From Aradus depressus (taxonomy: Eukaryota > Arthropoda > Insecta > Hemiptera > Aradidae), in NCBI GenBank assembly GCA_963662175.1, contig OY759214.1, positions 78,566,037 to 78,630,036 of the forward strand: DNA of 64,000 nucleotides, written 5' to 3'. The position numbers and the translations under genes were made by a program. Below are positions 11,526 through 22,159 of this stretch, in pieces (the first letter of the stretch is position 1; every line of letters begins with the position of its first letter). The notes under the pieces are model-generated. The model had not been told where the DNA came from, did not search any database, and saw nothing but the letters and a program-made list of their open reading frames with translations.

Positions 11526-11608
11526 ATGGGGACAGATAGGATTTTCCGAGTCACTATCTGAGTCACAACTCCGCAATCAGACTCAGATGGGTAATTATCT
11601 GTCCCCAT
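11526..11608. repeat. ~82-bp palindrome
   Basis: The outer arms 'atggggacagata' (11526) and 'tatctgtccccat' (to 11608) are inverted repeats; a further inner pair resembles 'ctgagtc' and 'gactcag'. It could form a hairpin and may be a tiny MITE. Confidence 0.5.
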
Positions 11609-12490
11609 ACATGAATTTTTAAATTGTTAATTTTTAGTCGTTTATTTATGGAAGGTTCAGATATCAGTTTTGCCCTGAATATGTCAGCAGACTGACTTAA
11701 CGAAAAGGTCGACCTTTTACACTTGTTCCGTTGTCCTTCCACAATTTCTTTCTGTTTCTATTAAAGAGAATATTCATATTTTTTTTAAAAATATTATTTG
11801 TATATTTTTTTTCAATTACTATTCTAAAACGTTAGGTATATATTATATATACATTTCATATTTACTAATTCTTATTATTCTTTATAGAATGTAAGAATAT
11901 AACTACATATATGAATATAAATTTTGTAACGAGATCCATTCATTGCCATAAAGCTTGTATTCTTCAGTGCAATAAAAGTTTATCTGTCTAGTAGTTTATT
12001 TATTATACCGTTTTATTTCCTTTATTAATTTTACGTTTTAAATTTTTTCAAATTTTAAACAAGACAGCCTGATTTAGGGCAACCTCGAAAACCAAAAACA
12101 CAAATAAAAAAATGTTTCAGACTGTGTTTTTATTTTACAACCTGTGAAATAATCACTTCCTCTGCATCAGCCATCTTCACATTTATCAATAATCTTCATC
12201 TTGCAAAGTGACCTTACACTTTGCATAAGTCATTCATCAGGGCTGTAAAACATTCAAAATAATTCATCCTCTTCAAAAGTCATGCGAGGAACAGACAAAC
12301 AGAAAATCATCATTAAACTGTCATTTTGTTATTAAAAACCTCCCAGCTTGAGCCAAATTCTTCCAAACAGACAAGTTGACGCTAATGGGTTTTTTTAAAT
12401 TTCGAGGCCACTAAGATATTAATTAAAATGTAAATTTGCAGGTCGCTATTATAGTGGTGTCAACAGATAGATGTTCTGTAGATTTGCATA
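11609..12490. other. AT-rich, no recognisable gene
   Basis: No domain or repeat boundary recognised. Bases around 11810-11900 are almost pure A/T. Confidence 0.5.
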
Positions 12491-12495
12491 TATGT

Positions 12496-12770
12496 AAGGT
12501 GTCATCAGGGGCCTAGCCAGGATTTTGAGCAGGGGGGGGGGGGGGGGGGGGGGGCAAAGTTAGACTACTACGAGGGTGGAGGGTATAGACTCCCGGGGGC
12601 ACAGCCCGCAGTTTCCTTGGTTAACGTTGCAGACTTTTTGTTATTAATTTGGGAAACTCGGACCTCTAGAAGCTCCCCCTGAGGTAACCACTGACTGTAA
12701 TACTTAAGTTGACTGTACATTAGCAGCAAAAATGCAGAGCGCAGCAGCAGCAAATGCACGCTATTGGGGT
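12496..12770. repeat. Degenerate transposon-like fragment with poly-G tract
   Basis: 'ggcctagccaggattttgag' at about 12509 is followed by an uninterrupted run of about 22 G. A similar opening ('ggcgtagccaggttttgag') occurs near 56440, which marks it as a dispersed repeat. No coding domain. Confidence 0.35.
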
Positions 12771-12772
12771 AT

Positions 12773-12967
12773 AGGGCAGGGGTCTTTAACGAGTACCTGA
12801 CATCGTACAGACTCGGGACCATCGCTTAACGTCCCACCCGAAGGACCTCGTGCTTAAGTTTATTTTACCTCCCAGATAAAATAAACTAAGGGCCTCGGTC
12901 GGGTTTCGAACCCACGTTCTTGAGCTCAGAAGACAAGCACGCATATCACTGAGCTACCTGCGCCCTC
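12773..12967 (-). mobile_element. SINE family 1 copy, 3'-truncated, minus strand
   Basis: On the minus strand the tRNA-like head (A-box and B-box) and the first part of the body are present; it ends at 'ttaaagacccctgcccta'. The head carries a substitution in the 'gcgccggtag' block. Confidence 0.8.
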
Positions 12968-12984
12968 TTAATAAATACTATACT

Positions 12985-13165
12985 CACCACAAAAACCCTA
13001 ATAACTGCCGATATAATGAATGTATCGACACACAATATAGTTCGAGTATGAGGATTCAGAAGTCCCCAAACGGTCCATTAGTTTTGGAGAGATAGTGAAC
13101 ACTCAGTTGTTTAATTCGAGCTGGGGAAGTTCCAAGTGATTCACCTACTTTTTTTATTACTTACC
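12985..13165 (+). repeat. Dispersed repeat family A, right-end fragment
   Basis: Shows 'aaaaccctaataactgccga', 'gaatgtatcgacac', 'tagttttgga' and the terminal 'ggggaagttccaagtgattc'. Confidence 0.6.
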
Positions 13166-13904
13166 TTAATGATAATGAATTCTTGTTTTTTTCTTTGTGG
13201 CGCTTTGAATGAAAAAAAAAAACTCGATGGTGTTTCTGTTTCTTGTTGAATTTCATATTGGTTACGTTTTATTTTTTATTTTTTTTGTTGCTAATATATA
13301 TAATTGGTTTATTGGAGAAAATATGTTAAAATGTCAATTATTTCTCTAATTAGCTGTATATTACTCGATCTGTCCTATAACAAAATTCTAACATCAACTT
13401 GTCAAGTTTTTTTTCGATTTTTTTTTCTCATACTTTTTTTTTTGCAATTTTTTTGTTGTTTTGTTTACTCGACTCCGCCCCTAACATAAAGCTGACAGCC
13501 ATTGTGCTAATGGGCTGCACTACACGACATACTAAGAGTGTTTCAATGCTTCCCTTGTTAGGCCGACTGAGGGTGTTCTGGAAGAGGCCGGTTTTGAGGA
13601 AGTGGTTGCTATCTTGTACCTTCAACCTGTCTATTAATGTTTTATTCATTCAACTTGAGTCGCCTTAAATCTCCATTGACACTGAACTAACTTGTAGTTA
13701 ATGATCTCGATAAAATAGATTGAATACACTCAACTATCTTATCTATCCATACTCATAGAAAAAATAAGGACATTTTTTGTGAATGAAATTCAACATGTAT
13801 ATTAAAATGGTGGATAACCTATGTACGTAGTACCCCAGCGAAAAATTTTTACCTATAGGTAGGTATCTATCGTTCTTATAGGGTTGTGCATTTCCATATA
13901 AAAT
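13166..13904. other. No recognisable gene
   Basis: T-rich runs (13260-13460) and a more mixed segment at 13490-13665 with open frames on both strands, none of which I recognise. The mixed segment may be an old transposon fragment. Confidence 0.4.
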
Positions 13905-14065
13905 TTATATTGATAAAGTCATTATATCGGTAGTTATTAGAGTTTTTGTGTTAAGCACTCCTTTTCTTTGGTCGATTTGGCTGACAATGAATGTACGTAT
14001 AGGGGGTTTTGGATACACACATAAAATGTCGTGTCGATACGTTCATTATATTGGTAGTTATCTTA
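13905..14065 (-). repeat. Dispersed repeat family A, inverse fragment
   Basis: Two successive subunits of about 130 bp with 'cattatatcggtagttatt', 'tttttgtgttaagcactcc' and 'gtgtcgatacgttcattata'. Confidence 0.5.
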
Positions 14066-14837
14066 TTCACATAGACGCAGAATACTCTGGTTACAGATTC
14101 TCCTTTTGCAGTCTTCTGCTTCCGGAGCCCATTGGTTTCAATACAAAGTTTTCACTTCATACTCTTCCTCATAAATTTTTCTCATATTAATTACACATTG
14201 AAGAAAATAGGGCTGAACATGTTACCTTGTAGTTCTCCAGGGTCGACTCAGCCCCACTCTCCGTCTTTATTCCCCTCACAACCAGCCAATGAATGAGGAG
14301 ATATGAGTGGAGCCTTGAGGTGGCTTTGGAAAACAAGAGTCCAAGTATGGGGGTCGTTTGTCTGAAATATGTAGGCGGCCTCCTCTCTTCACCAGGACAC
14401 AAATGGCTGTATTATACGGCGCTCTCGAGAATTTCCAATAGAATCTGATCTCTTCTATTGGTTTATATTGGAATAATAAAGAAATATATTGTATAATCGG
14501 GTAATGGATAATATACATTAACCACACGCACATGAGATCGGTACGTCAGTGGGAATGCACAAATGTAATAATGATTAGGTACTTGAACATCGGTCCCGAA
14601 AGTCGACTTTGTACCCCTTATAGCATAATATTGCTAACTTTGATAATCCTGTGTCAGCAATGAAGCAGAAATCATTCATAATTCCTCACACAATCAAGAT
14701 TTAATATATATAAAAAAAATGAATGAATACTAGAATAGAATTTACGTAATACAGTGGGGCCTGATGGCAGGTTGGAAGTAGAAGAGGACGACAGGCCGCT
14801 TGGAACCAATAGGAGAGACAGCAATCCACACATCATG
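14066..14837. other. No recognisable gene
   Basis: Mixed-composition sequence. Short frames on the minus strand (14187-14402, 14276-14533) overlap each other and show no domain. Confidence 0.4.
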
Positions 14838-15016
14838 TTTTTTTTTTTTTCATTGGCCTTATGTACGATGCATATTAGCCATGTCTCTATAATGGTTTTA
14901 TCTTGAATATTTACAACAGGGAGGGAGTTCTATCTACGAAATAAAACTCGAACTGGAACCCGCAACCCTGGTGACTAAAGCCCTATGCCCTAGCCCGCAC
15001 GGCCACCATGGCCCCA
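14838..15016 (-). mobile_element. SINE family 2 copy (tRNA-derived), minus strand
   Basis: On the minus strand: head 'ggccatggtggccgtgcggg' (A-box-like 'tggccgtgcgggctagggc'), a B-box-like 'gggttccag' region, then 'gttttatttcgtagataga', 'gctaatatgcatcgtacat', and an A-run (T-run on plus at 14839). The same order is seen at 33019-33232 and 43998-44200. Confidence 0.75.
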
Positions 15017-15160
15017 TGTTCTGTAGTTGCGTTGCAATCCCGTCTCACTCATCAGTCGCCTATTTACCTTTTTTATATACCTTATAGTAATTCGATTTGG
15101 TGGCGTAAAATCTGCAGATTGCTTTTTTCGGTAACATCTAATAAAGATAGGAAGCGGAGA

Positions 15161-15325
15161 TTGGGTATATACTGCTACATATGCATCATTCCGGTGACAA
15201 TGCATTACATCAAAATTGGATATATACTGCTAGATATGCCTCATTCCGGTGACAATGCATTACATCAAAATTGGGTATATACTGCTACATATGCCTCATT
15301 CCGGTGACAATGCATTACATCAAAA
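15161..15325 (+). repeat. Tandem repeat, 55 bp x 3
   Basis: Units start at 15161, 15216 and 15271, each with 'tatatactgctacatatgc' (one substitution in unit 2) and 'ccggtgacaatgcattacat'. Confidence 0.95.
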
Positions 15326-15506
15326 TTTTAGGCTAGTGATTCACCTTCTATTCGTTGCATTTCCTCAAGGATCTTATATTTGAAGTAGGATCAACATGCA
15401 CAGAGCTATCGCGTCTCAAAGTTGCTTTCCTAAACTACAAAAAAGAATATAAATGAATCAACAGCTGTTAAATAAAACTAAATGTAAGAAAATACAAAAA
15501 CAATAT

Positions 15507-15850
15507 AGGTTAGGTTAGGTTTAATGACTCATGCCCGGGCTTTAACTACGAGATCATATCGCCTACTACCAGAGCGCTCTTACGTCACTCTGGTGGACAT
15601 GAGCCCGACTACTGTGGGAGTCCTAAATTTTGCCTACCCTAAATTTTTATTCACCTAGGGCAGGGGTCTTTAACGAGTACCTGACATCGTACAGGCTCGG
15701 GACCATCGCTTAACGTCCCATCCGAAGGACGGCATGCTTAAGTTTATTTTACCTCCCAGATAAAATAAACTAAGGGCCTCGGTCGGGTTACGAACCCACG
15801 TTCTTGAGCTCAGAAGACAAGCACGCATACCCCTGAGCTACCGGCACCCA
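15507..15850 (-). mobile_element. SINE family 1, full-length copy with TTAGG tail
   Basis: Read on the minus strand it starts at 15850 with the tRNA-like head, runs through the complete body including 'agagcgctctggtagtaggc' and 'gcccgggcatgag', and ends at 15507-15522 in AACCT units (TTAGG on the plus strand). Length about 344 bp. The head shows small changes ('ggtgccggtagctcagg'). Confidence 0.9.
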
Positions 15851-16049
15851 CAAAAACAATATAAAAACTCATCTTTCAAAAATATACCTTATATTTCAAT
15901 TATAGTACACTGAAAAGTAGAAAATAAACTTTTTATTTGCACAGGCGAACTGTGTTGGGTGGGAATATGAATAACAGACATTAAGACGCCACGTTTTATG
16001 TTGCACTCACGTTCTAGTCTATAACATGTCTACTTTTGTCGTTGTAAAC

Positions 16050-16082
16050 ATCTTCGTCGGTGAATCACCGGCAGTGTACTGG
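16050..16082. repeat. Isolated terminal motif of family A
   Basis: 'cgtcggtgaatcaccggcag' followed by 'tgtact' is the best-preserved example of the family A terminus, with its own short internal palindrome (ggtgaatcacc). Confidence 0.5.
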
Positions 16083-16385
16083 TGTCTTATTACCCACGGA
16101 CGTCTGAATACTTATACTAAAGTGGTCCTCCCGTTGTCCTCCTTCATTGTCATTTTCTATTTTTATAGTAAAATCAATTGTGTTGTGGAGTGAATTGAAG
16201 AAGTCTAAAAAAAGGTTAACGTGGTTTTTGTATATTATTGTCAGTATATCGTCTACATATTTGATTACAATTTTTGGTGCGTCAGGTCATTTAAAGCTAA
16301 GTCCAATATGTGACTGAGATAATTCGATCGTAAACATAATTGTGTTGTGGAATGAATAGAGCTCAGTGAATGAAGCTCTAGATCT

Positions 16386-16605
16386 TTTTTTTTTTATCTG
16401 GGAGGTGGACATTGGATGAGACATAAAGCAGTGGATCCGAGACTGTACGTTGACAGGTACTCGTTAAAGAACCCCTACCCTAGGTGAATAAAAATTTATG
16501 TTGGCCAAATGTAGGACTCACATAGTAGAGTCGGGCTTATGTCCACCAGAGTGATGAAAGAGTGCTAAAGCCCGGGCATGAGTCATATTAACTAACTACA
16601 AGTGA
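16386..16605 (+). mobile_element. SINE family 1 copy, 5'-truncated
   Basis: Begins in the body at 'tatctgggaggt' and continues through 'gtactcgttaaagaacccct' and 'gcccgggcatgagtcat'. The tRNA-like head is absent. More diverged than the 15507 and 59071 copies. Confidence 0.75.
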
Positions 16606-17380
16606 CACTAAAGTAAATAGTAAATAACTGATGAAATTAATAATAATAAACAGAGTATATATATACATTTTCTATATTTCACCATTTTGACCTGAGGAAT
16701 GGGCACATAACCGACAAAAAATATTGTCGTGAAAGAGGACTTATCTCCATAGTAAAACCCTTTTATTCCTTGTAGATAATCTTATTAAAAAACAAGATGA
16801 TATCAACATTAGTTAGTCGTTTGATATAAAATAATATCTGGGCCTCGAAGACAGAGAGAGACAAACAAAAATATTTAACGGCCTTTTAAATAATAAATTA
16901 TCCAAATCATATGTAAAGAGGGCAGTCGGGAGAGGAGGGATTAAAAGATTTATGTCTGGTTAATAGGATCAAGAGTGTGATTATCTGGAGAAATGTGGTA
17001 TGAGGCGATGTCCTGGATTAATGCCATTCCGTTCTAATCCCATCTGAAGATGCTCCAACCTGTGTTTCATCAGATAAGTCTCGCCAAATGAACTCTAACC
17101 ACACTATGAAACTTGGTCCATGATGTATTGCAACTATTTATCTTCAAAGTACAACAGTTGTCTATTGATTGTGATATATTGGGTACTATAATTCAATGTT
17201 TACTTAATGTAAAGCTATGTATGATCTGTGTACTCAGCGGATGTATTATATCACGTTGTTAGTGATGTTTGTGAATATTGTCGTAAATGAATGATGAAAA
17301 AAAAAAAATTAATTGCCACAAAAAACCGTTTGCATCACTGAATTGCAATACGATGAAAATATATTGTGACGTAGTCATAA
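16606..17380. other. No recognisable gene
   Basis: AT-rich with no recognisable domain or repeat boundary. Confidence 0.45.
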
Positions 17381-17384
17381 TGGG

Positions 17385-17831
17385 ACTTTTTTGTACCGAC
17401 CACTTTTTTACACATCATTGTCCTTCTCCCTCATCTCTCTCAAATTCATTTGATAGTAGAATTACAGTATCATTGTACAACGTAATTTCGAGTGTAACTT
17501 TCTTATATGGTAATGCAAAAAAAAAAAAAAAAAATCTAACTTACAATAAAAAAAAAAAAAAAAAAAATGGGAAATGAATTTTAAAGTTGGATTTCTCATA
17601 TTAAGTTTTTGTTAAATATTTATTATTTACAGTTTAAATACAAAGTGGTTTGACTTAATGTTTATTAGTTTTTTTTTTTTTTTTTATTTAAAGTTATTAT
17701 CATATGTATATGTGTATGTATGTATAAAAAAGTGTATATTTTTCTGTTTTGCATATATAAGTAAATATGCGCATTTATTTTTTAATATTTAGATATTTAG
17801 AAAATTTATTAAGTGTGATATTCTTACTTTA
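17385..17831. other. Diverged MITE arm and homopolymer-rich flank of the Helitron cluster
   Basis: 17385-17505 weakly resembles the arms of the 4949-5172 element. From 17515 to 17830 the sequence is dominated by A- and T-runs. Base 17831 is the A of the A|T Helitron target site. Confidence 0.35.
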
Positions 17832-17894
17832 TCTATATTAATAAAGCTGAAACGGGGTTTGTTTGTTTGTTTGTATGTTTGTTCCAGCATCACG

Positions 17895-20800
17895 CCCAAA
17901 CCGCTGGACGGATTTTTATGAAACTGCCCATGTAGCATTCTTCTGAGCCCGATTGAATAATAGGCTATGTGGCGTCCCAAAATTTTGATCGGGAGGGGGG
18001 GTTGTGGGGGGGCCTAAGTATAAAAATAGTGCTAACACATTAACTAATGGGCGAATTGTCATGAAATTTTACAGGTAGTCTTTTTAAAAGCCAAACAAGG
18101 AAAAAAGGTGTGTGGCGTCCCAAAGTTTTGAACGGGAGGGGGGGTTGTGGGGGGGCCTAAGTATAAATATAGAGCTAACTCATTAACTAATGGGCGAATC
18201 GTCATGAAATTTCACATGTAGTATTTTTAAAAGCCAAATAGGAAAAAAAGGTGTGTGGCGTCCCAAAGTTTTGATCGGGAGGGGGGGTTGTAAGAGGGGC
18301 CTAAGTATATAAATAGTGCTAACACATTAACTAATGGTCGAATTGTCATGAAATTTCACACGTAGTCTTTTTAAAAGCCAAACAGGAAAAAAAGGTGTGT
18401 GGCGTCCCAATGTTTTGAACGGGAGGGGGGGTTGTGGGGGGGCCTAAGTATAAATATAGAGCTAATTCTTTAACGGTTGGTCGGATTGTCACGAAATTTC
18501 ACATGGAGTATTCCTGAAGGCCAAATAGAAAAATAAGGTGTGTGGCGTCCCAAAGTTTTGTACGGGAGGGGGGGTTGTGGGGAGGCCTAAGTATAAATAT
18601 AGAGCTAACTCATTAACTAATGGGCGAATCGTCATGTAATTTCACGTAGTATTTTTAAAAGCCAAATAGGAAAAAAAGGTGTGTGGTGTCCCAAAGTTTT
18701 GAACGGGAGGGGGGGTTGTGGGGGGGCCTAAGTATAAATATAGAGCTAATTCTTTAACGGTTGGTCGGATTGTCACGAAATTTCACATGGAGTATTCCTG
18801 AAGGCCAAATAGAAAAATAAGGTGTGTGGCGTCCCAAAGTTTTGAACGGGAGGGGGGGTTGTGGGGGGGCCTAAGTATAAATATAGAGCTAACTCATTAA
18901 CTAATGGGCGAATCGTCATGTAATTTCACGTAGTATTTTTAAAAGCCAAATAGGAAAAAAAGGTGTGTGGTGTCCCAAAGTTTTGAACGGGAGGGGGGGT
19001 TGTGGGGGGGCCTAAGTATAAATATAGAGCTAATTCTTTAACGGTTGGTCGGATTGTCACGAAATTTCACATGGAGTATTCCTGAAGGCCAAATAGAAAA
19101 ATAAGGTGTGTGGCGTCCCAAAGTTTTGAACGGGAGGGGGGGTTGTGGGGGGCCCTAAGTATAAATATAGAGCTAACTCTTTAACAGTTGGTCGCATTGT
19201 CACGAAGTTTCACATGTAGTATTCCTGAAGACCAAATAAAAAAATAGGCGGTGTGACGGCTCAAAATTTTTTACGGGAAGGGGGGTAGTGGGGGGGCCTA
19301 AGTATAAATATAGAGCTAACTCATTAACTAATGGGCGAATCGTCATGAAATTTCACATGTAGTATTTTTAAAAGCCAAATAGGAAAAAAAGGTGTGTGGC
19401 GTCCCAAAGTTTTGAACGGGAGGGGGGGTTGTAAGAGGGGCCTAAGTATATAAATAGTGCTAACACATTAACTAATGGTCGAATTGTCATGAAATTTCAC
19501 ACGTAGTCTTTTTAAAAGCCAAACAGGAAAAAAAGGTGTGTGGCGTCCCAAAGTTTTGAACGGGAGGGGGGGTTGTGGGGGGGCCTAAGTATAAATATAG
19601 AGCTAATTCTTTAACGGTTGGTCGGATTGTCACGAAATTTCACATGTAGTATTCCTGAAGGCCAAATAGAAAAATAAGGTGTGTGGCGTCCCAAAGTTTT
19701 GTACGGGAGGGGGGGTTGTGGGGAGGCCTAAGTATAAATATAGAGCTAACTCATTAACTAATGGGCGAATCGTCATGTAATTTCACGTAGTATTTTTAAA
19801 AGCCAAATAGGAAAAAAAGGTGTGTGGTGTCCCAAAGTTTTGAACGGGAGGGGGGGTTGTGGGGGGGCCTAAGTATAAATATAGAGCTAATTCTTTAACG
19901 GTTGGTCGGATTGTCACGAAATTTCACATGGAGTATTCCTGAAGGCCAAATAGAAAAATAAGGTGTGTGGCGTCCCAAAGTTTTGAACGGGAGGGGGGGT
20001 TGTGGGGGGGCCCAAGTATAAATATAGAGCTAACTCATTAACTAATGGGCGAATCGTCATGTAATTTCACGTAGTATTTTTAAAAGCCAAATAGGAAAAA
20101 AAGGTGTGTGGTGTCCCAAAGTTTTGAATGGGAGGGGGGGTTGTGGGGGGGCCTAAGTATAAATATAGAGCTAATTCTTTAACGGTTGGTCGGATTGTCA
20201 CGAAATTTCACATGGAGTATTCCTGAAGGCCAAATAGAAAAATAAGGTGTGTGGCGTCCCAAAGTTTTGAACGGGAGGGGGGGTTGTGGGGGGCCCTAAG
20301 TATAAATATAGAGCTAACTCTTTAACAGTTGGTCGCATTGTCACGAAGTTTCACATGTAGTATTCCTGAAGACCAAATAAAAAAATAGGCGGTGTGACGG
20401 CTCAAAATTTTTTACGGGAAGGGGGGTAGTGGGGGGGCCTAAGTATAAATATAGAGCTAACTCATTAACTAATGGGCGAATCGTCATGAAATTTCACATG
20501 TAGTATTTTTAAAAGCCAAATAGGAAAAAAAGGTGTGTGGCGTCCCAAAGTTTTGAACGGGAGGGGGGGTTGTGGGGGGGCCTAAGTATAAATATAGAGC
20601 TAACTCTTTAACGGTTGGTCGGATTGTCACGAAATTTCACATGGAGTATTCCTGAAGGCCAAAAAGAAAAATAAGGTGTGTGGCGTTCCAAAGTTTTGAT
20701 CGGGAGGGGGGGTTGTAAGGGGGGCCTACGTATATAAATAGTGCTAACTCATTAACTAATGGTCGAATTGTCATGAAATTTCACATGTAGTATTCCTAAA

Positions 20801-20935
20801 GGTCGAATAGAAATATTAGGTGTTTGACGGCCCAAAATTTTGAACAGGAAGGAGGGTTGTGGGGGGGGCTAAATATACATATAGAGTTAGCTCATTAACG
20901 GTTGGTCGTATTGTCATGAATCGGATTGTCATGAA
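17895..20935 (+). repeat. Satellite a, ~143-bp monomer, ~20 copies
   Basis: Monomers contain 'ggtgtgtggcgtcccaaagt', then a G-rich block, 'cctaagtataaatatagagc', 'taatgggcgaatcgtcatga' or the variant 'ggttggtcggattgtcacga', and 'gccaaatag'. Spacing measured between successive 'ggtgtgtgg' motifs is 143-144 bp. Several variants alternate, giving a higher-order repeat of about 1.14 kb. Confidence 0.95.
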
Positions 20936-20949
20936 TTTCACATGTAGTA

Positions 20950-22015
20950 GTAGTAACTATGTATTCGCTGTGGGGTTCACTGTTGCAAGACATTTACTAG
21001 TTGTGATGTCCAGCGTTCCTAATATCGTACTAGCTGTGGGGTCCGCTGTTGCAAGGTACTTACTAGCTGTAGTGCTCAGCCCCAGCGTTTCTAACTATGT
21101 ACTGGCTGTGGGGTTCGCTGTTGCAAGGCACCTATAAGACATTTACTAGCTGTAATGCCCAGCGTTTCTAATTACGTACTAGCTGTGGGGTCTGCTGTTG
21201 CAAGGCGCTAGCAGTGTGGCCCAGCGTATTTCACTCGTAGGTACTAGCTGTGGGGTCCGCCGTTGCAAAACTCATACTAGCTGTGATGCCCTGTGGTTCT
21301 AACTACATACTATCTGTGGGGTTCGCAGTTGCAAGGCACCTACTACCTGTAGGGCCCAGCGTTCCTAAAAACGTACTAGCTGTGGGGTCCGTCGTTGCAA
21401 AAGCATACTAGCTGTGATGCCCAGGGTTCCTAATATCGTACTAGCTGTGGGGTCCGTTGTTGCAAGGCCTTGACTAGCTGTAGTGCCCAGCGTTCCTAAC
21501 TTCGTACTAGCTGTGGGGTCCGTTGTTGCAAGGCATTTAATAGCTGTAGTGCCCAGCGTTCCTAGCTATGTACTAGCTGTGAAGTTCGCTGTTGCAAAGC
21601 ACTTACTAACTGTAATGCCCAGCGTATTTAACTACATACTAGCTGTGGGGTCCGCTGTTGCAAGGCACTTAATAGCTGTGATGCCCAGCGTTCCTAACTT
21701 CGTACTAGCTGTGGGGTCCGCTGTTGCGAGGCACATACTAGCTGTGGTGACCAGCGTTCCTAACTACGTACTAGCTGTTGGGTCCGCCGTCGCAAGGCAC
21801 ATACTAGCTATGATTCCCAGCATTCCCTACTACGTACTAGCTGTGGTGCTCAGCTTTGCAAGCCACATACTAGCTGTGGTCACAAACGTTCTTAAGTACG
21901 CACTGACTAGGACGTCCAGCGATGCTAAGTATTCACTAGGTGTGGCTTCCGCCGTTGAAAGGCGCATACTAGCTGTGGTGCCCAGGGGTCCTAAAAACTT
22001 ACTAGCGTTACAACA
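20950..22015 (+). repeat. Satellite b, 66-bp unit (2 x 33 bp)
   Basis: Units follow the pattern 'gtactagctgtggggtccgc' ... 'gcaaggcacatactagctgt' ... 'gcccagcgttcctaac'. Both 33-bp halves share 'actagctgtg'. Because 33 is a multiple of three and one frame lacks stops, long frames appear, such as 21483-22046. I do not call these genes. Confidence 0.95.
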
Positions 22016-22159
22016 GCTGAAGGACTATAAGCCTTATTCCGTATGAATAATTGAAAATTATAACATCATGAATGTACTGTCGAGGAACTGAATAGCGTTA
22101 TAGAAGATATTGGGAGAAAAATCAAAGTTCCCCGGGCAACGCCGGGTATAACTGCTATA

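Larger units (their letters stand above)
17832..22157 (+). mobile_element. Non-autonomous Helitron 1, satellite-bearing
   Basis: 5' end: A|TCTATATTAATAAAGC at 17831-17832, the TC start and A-flank typical of Helitrons, then a (GTTT)n tract. 3' end: the stem CCCGG-GCAACG-CCGGG at 22132-22147 followed by 'tataactgctat', which departs from the CTAG end of its sisters. No Rep/helicase gene is present, so movement would need an autonomous partner. Internally: a ~143-bp satellite (17895-20935), then a 66-bp satellite (20950-22015), then a conserved 3' segment of about 140 bp. Confidence 0.85.

Noticed and set aside
13399..13668. Overlapping frames on both strands near 13.4-13.7 kb as a gene
   Set aside because: They start in a poly-T region and show no domain; both strands are open by chance.
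15505..15525. TTAGG run as a telomere or interstitial telomere block
   Set aside because: Only about three units, located exactly at the end of a SINE copy; the same is seen at 59399-59418.
17895..22015. CRISPR-like array
   Set aside because: Repeats are contiguous with no unique spacers, and the context is eukaryotic Helitrons.
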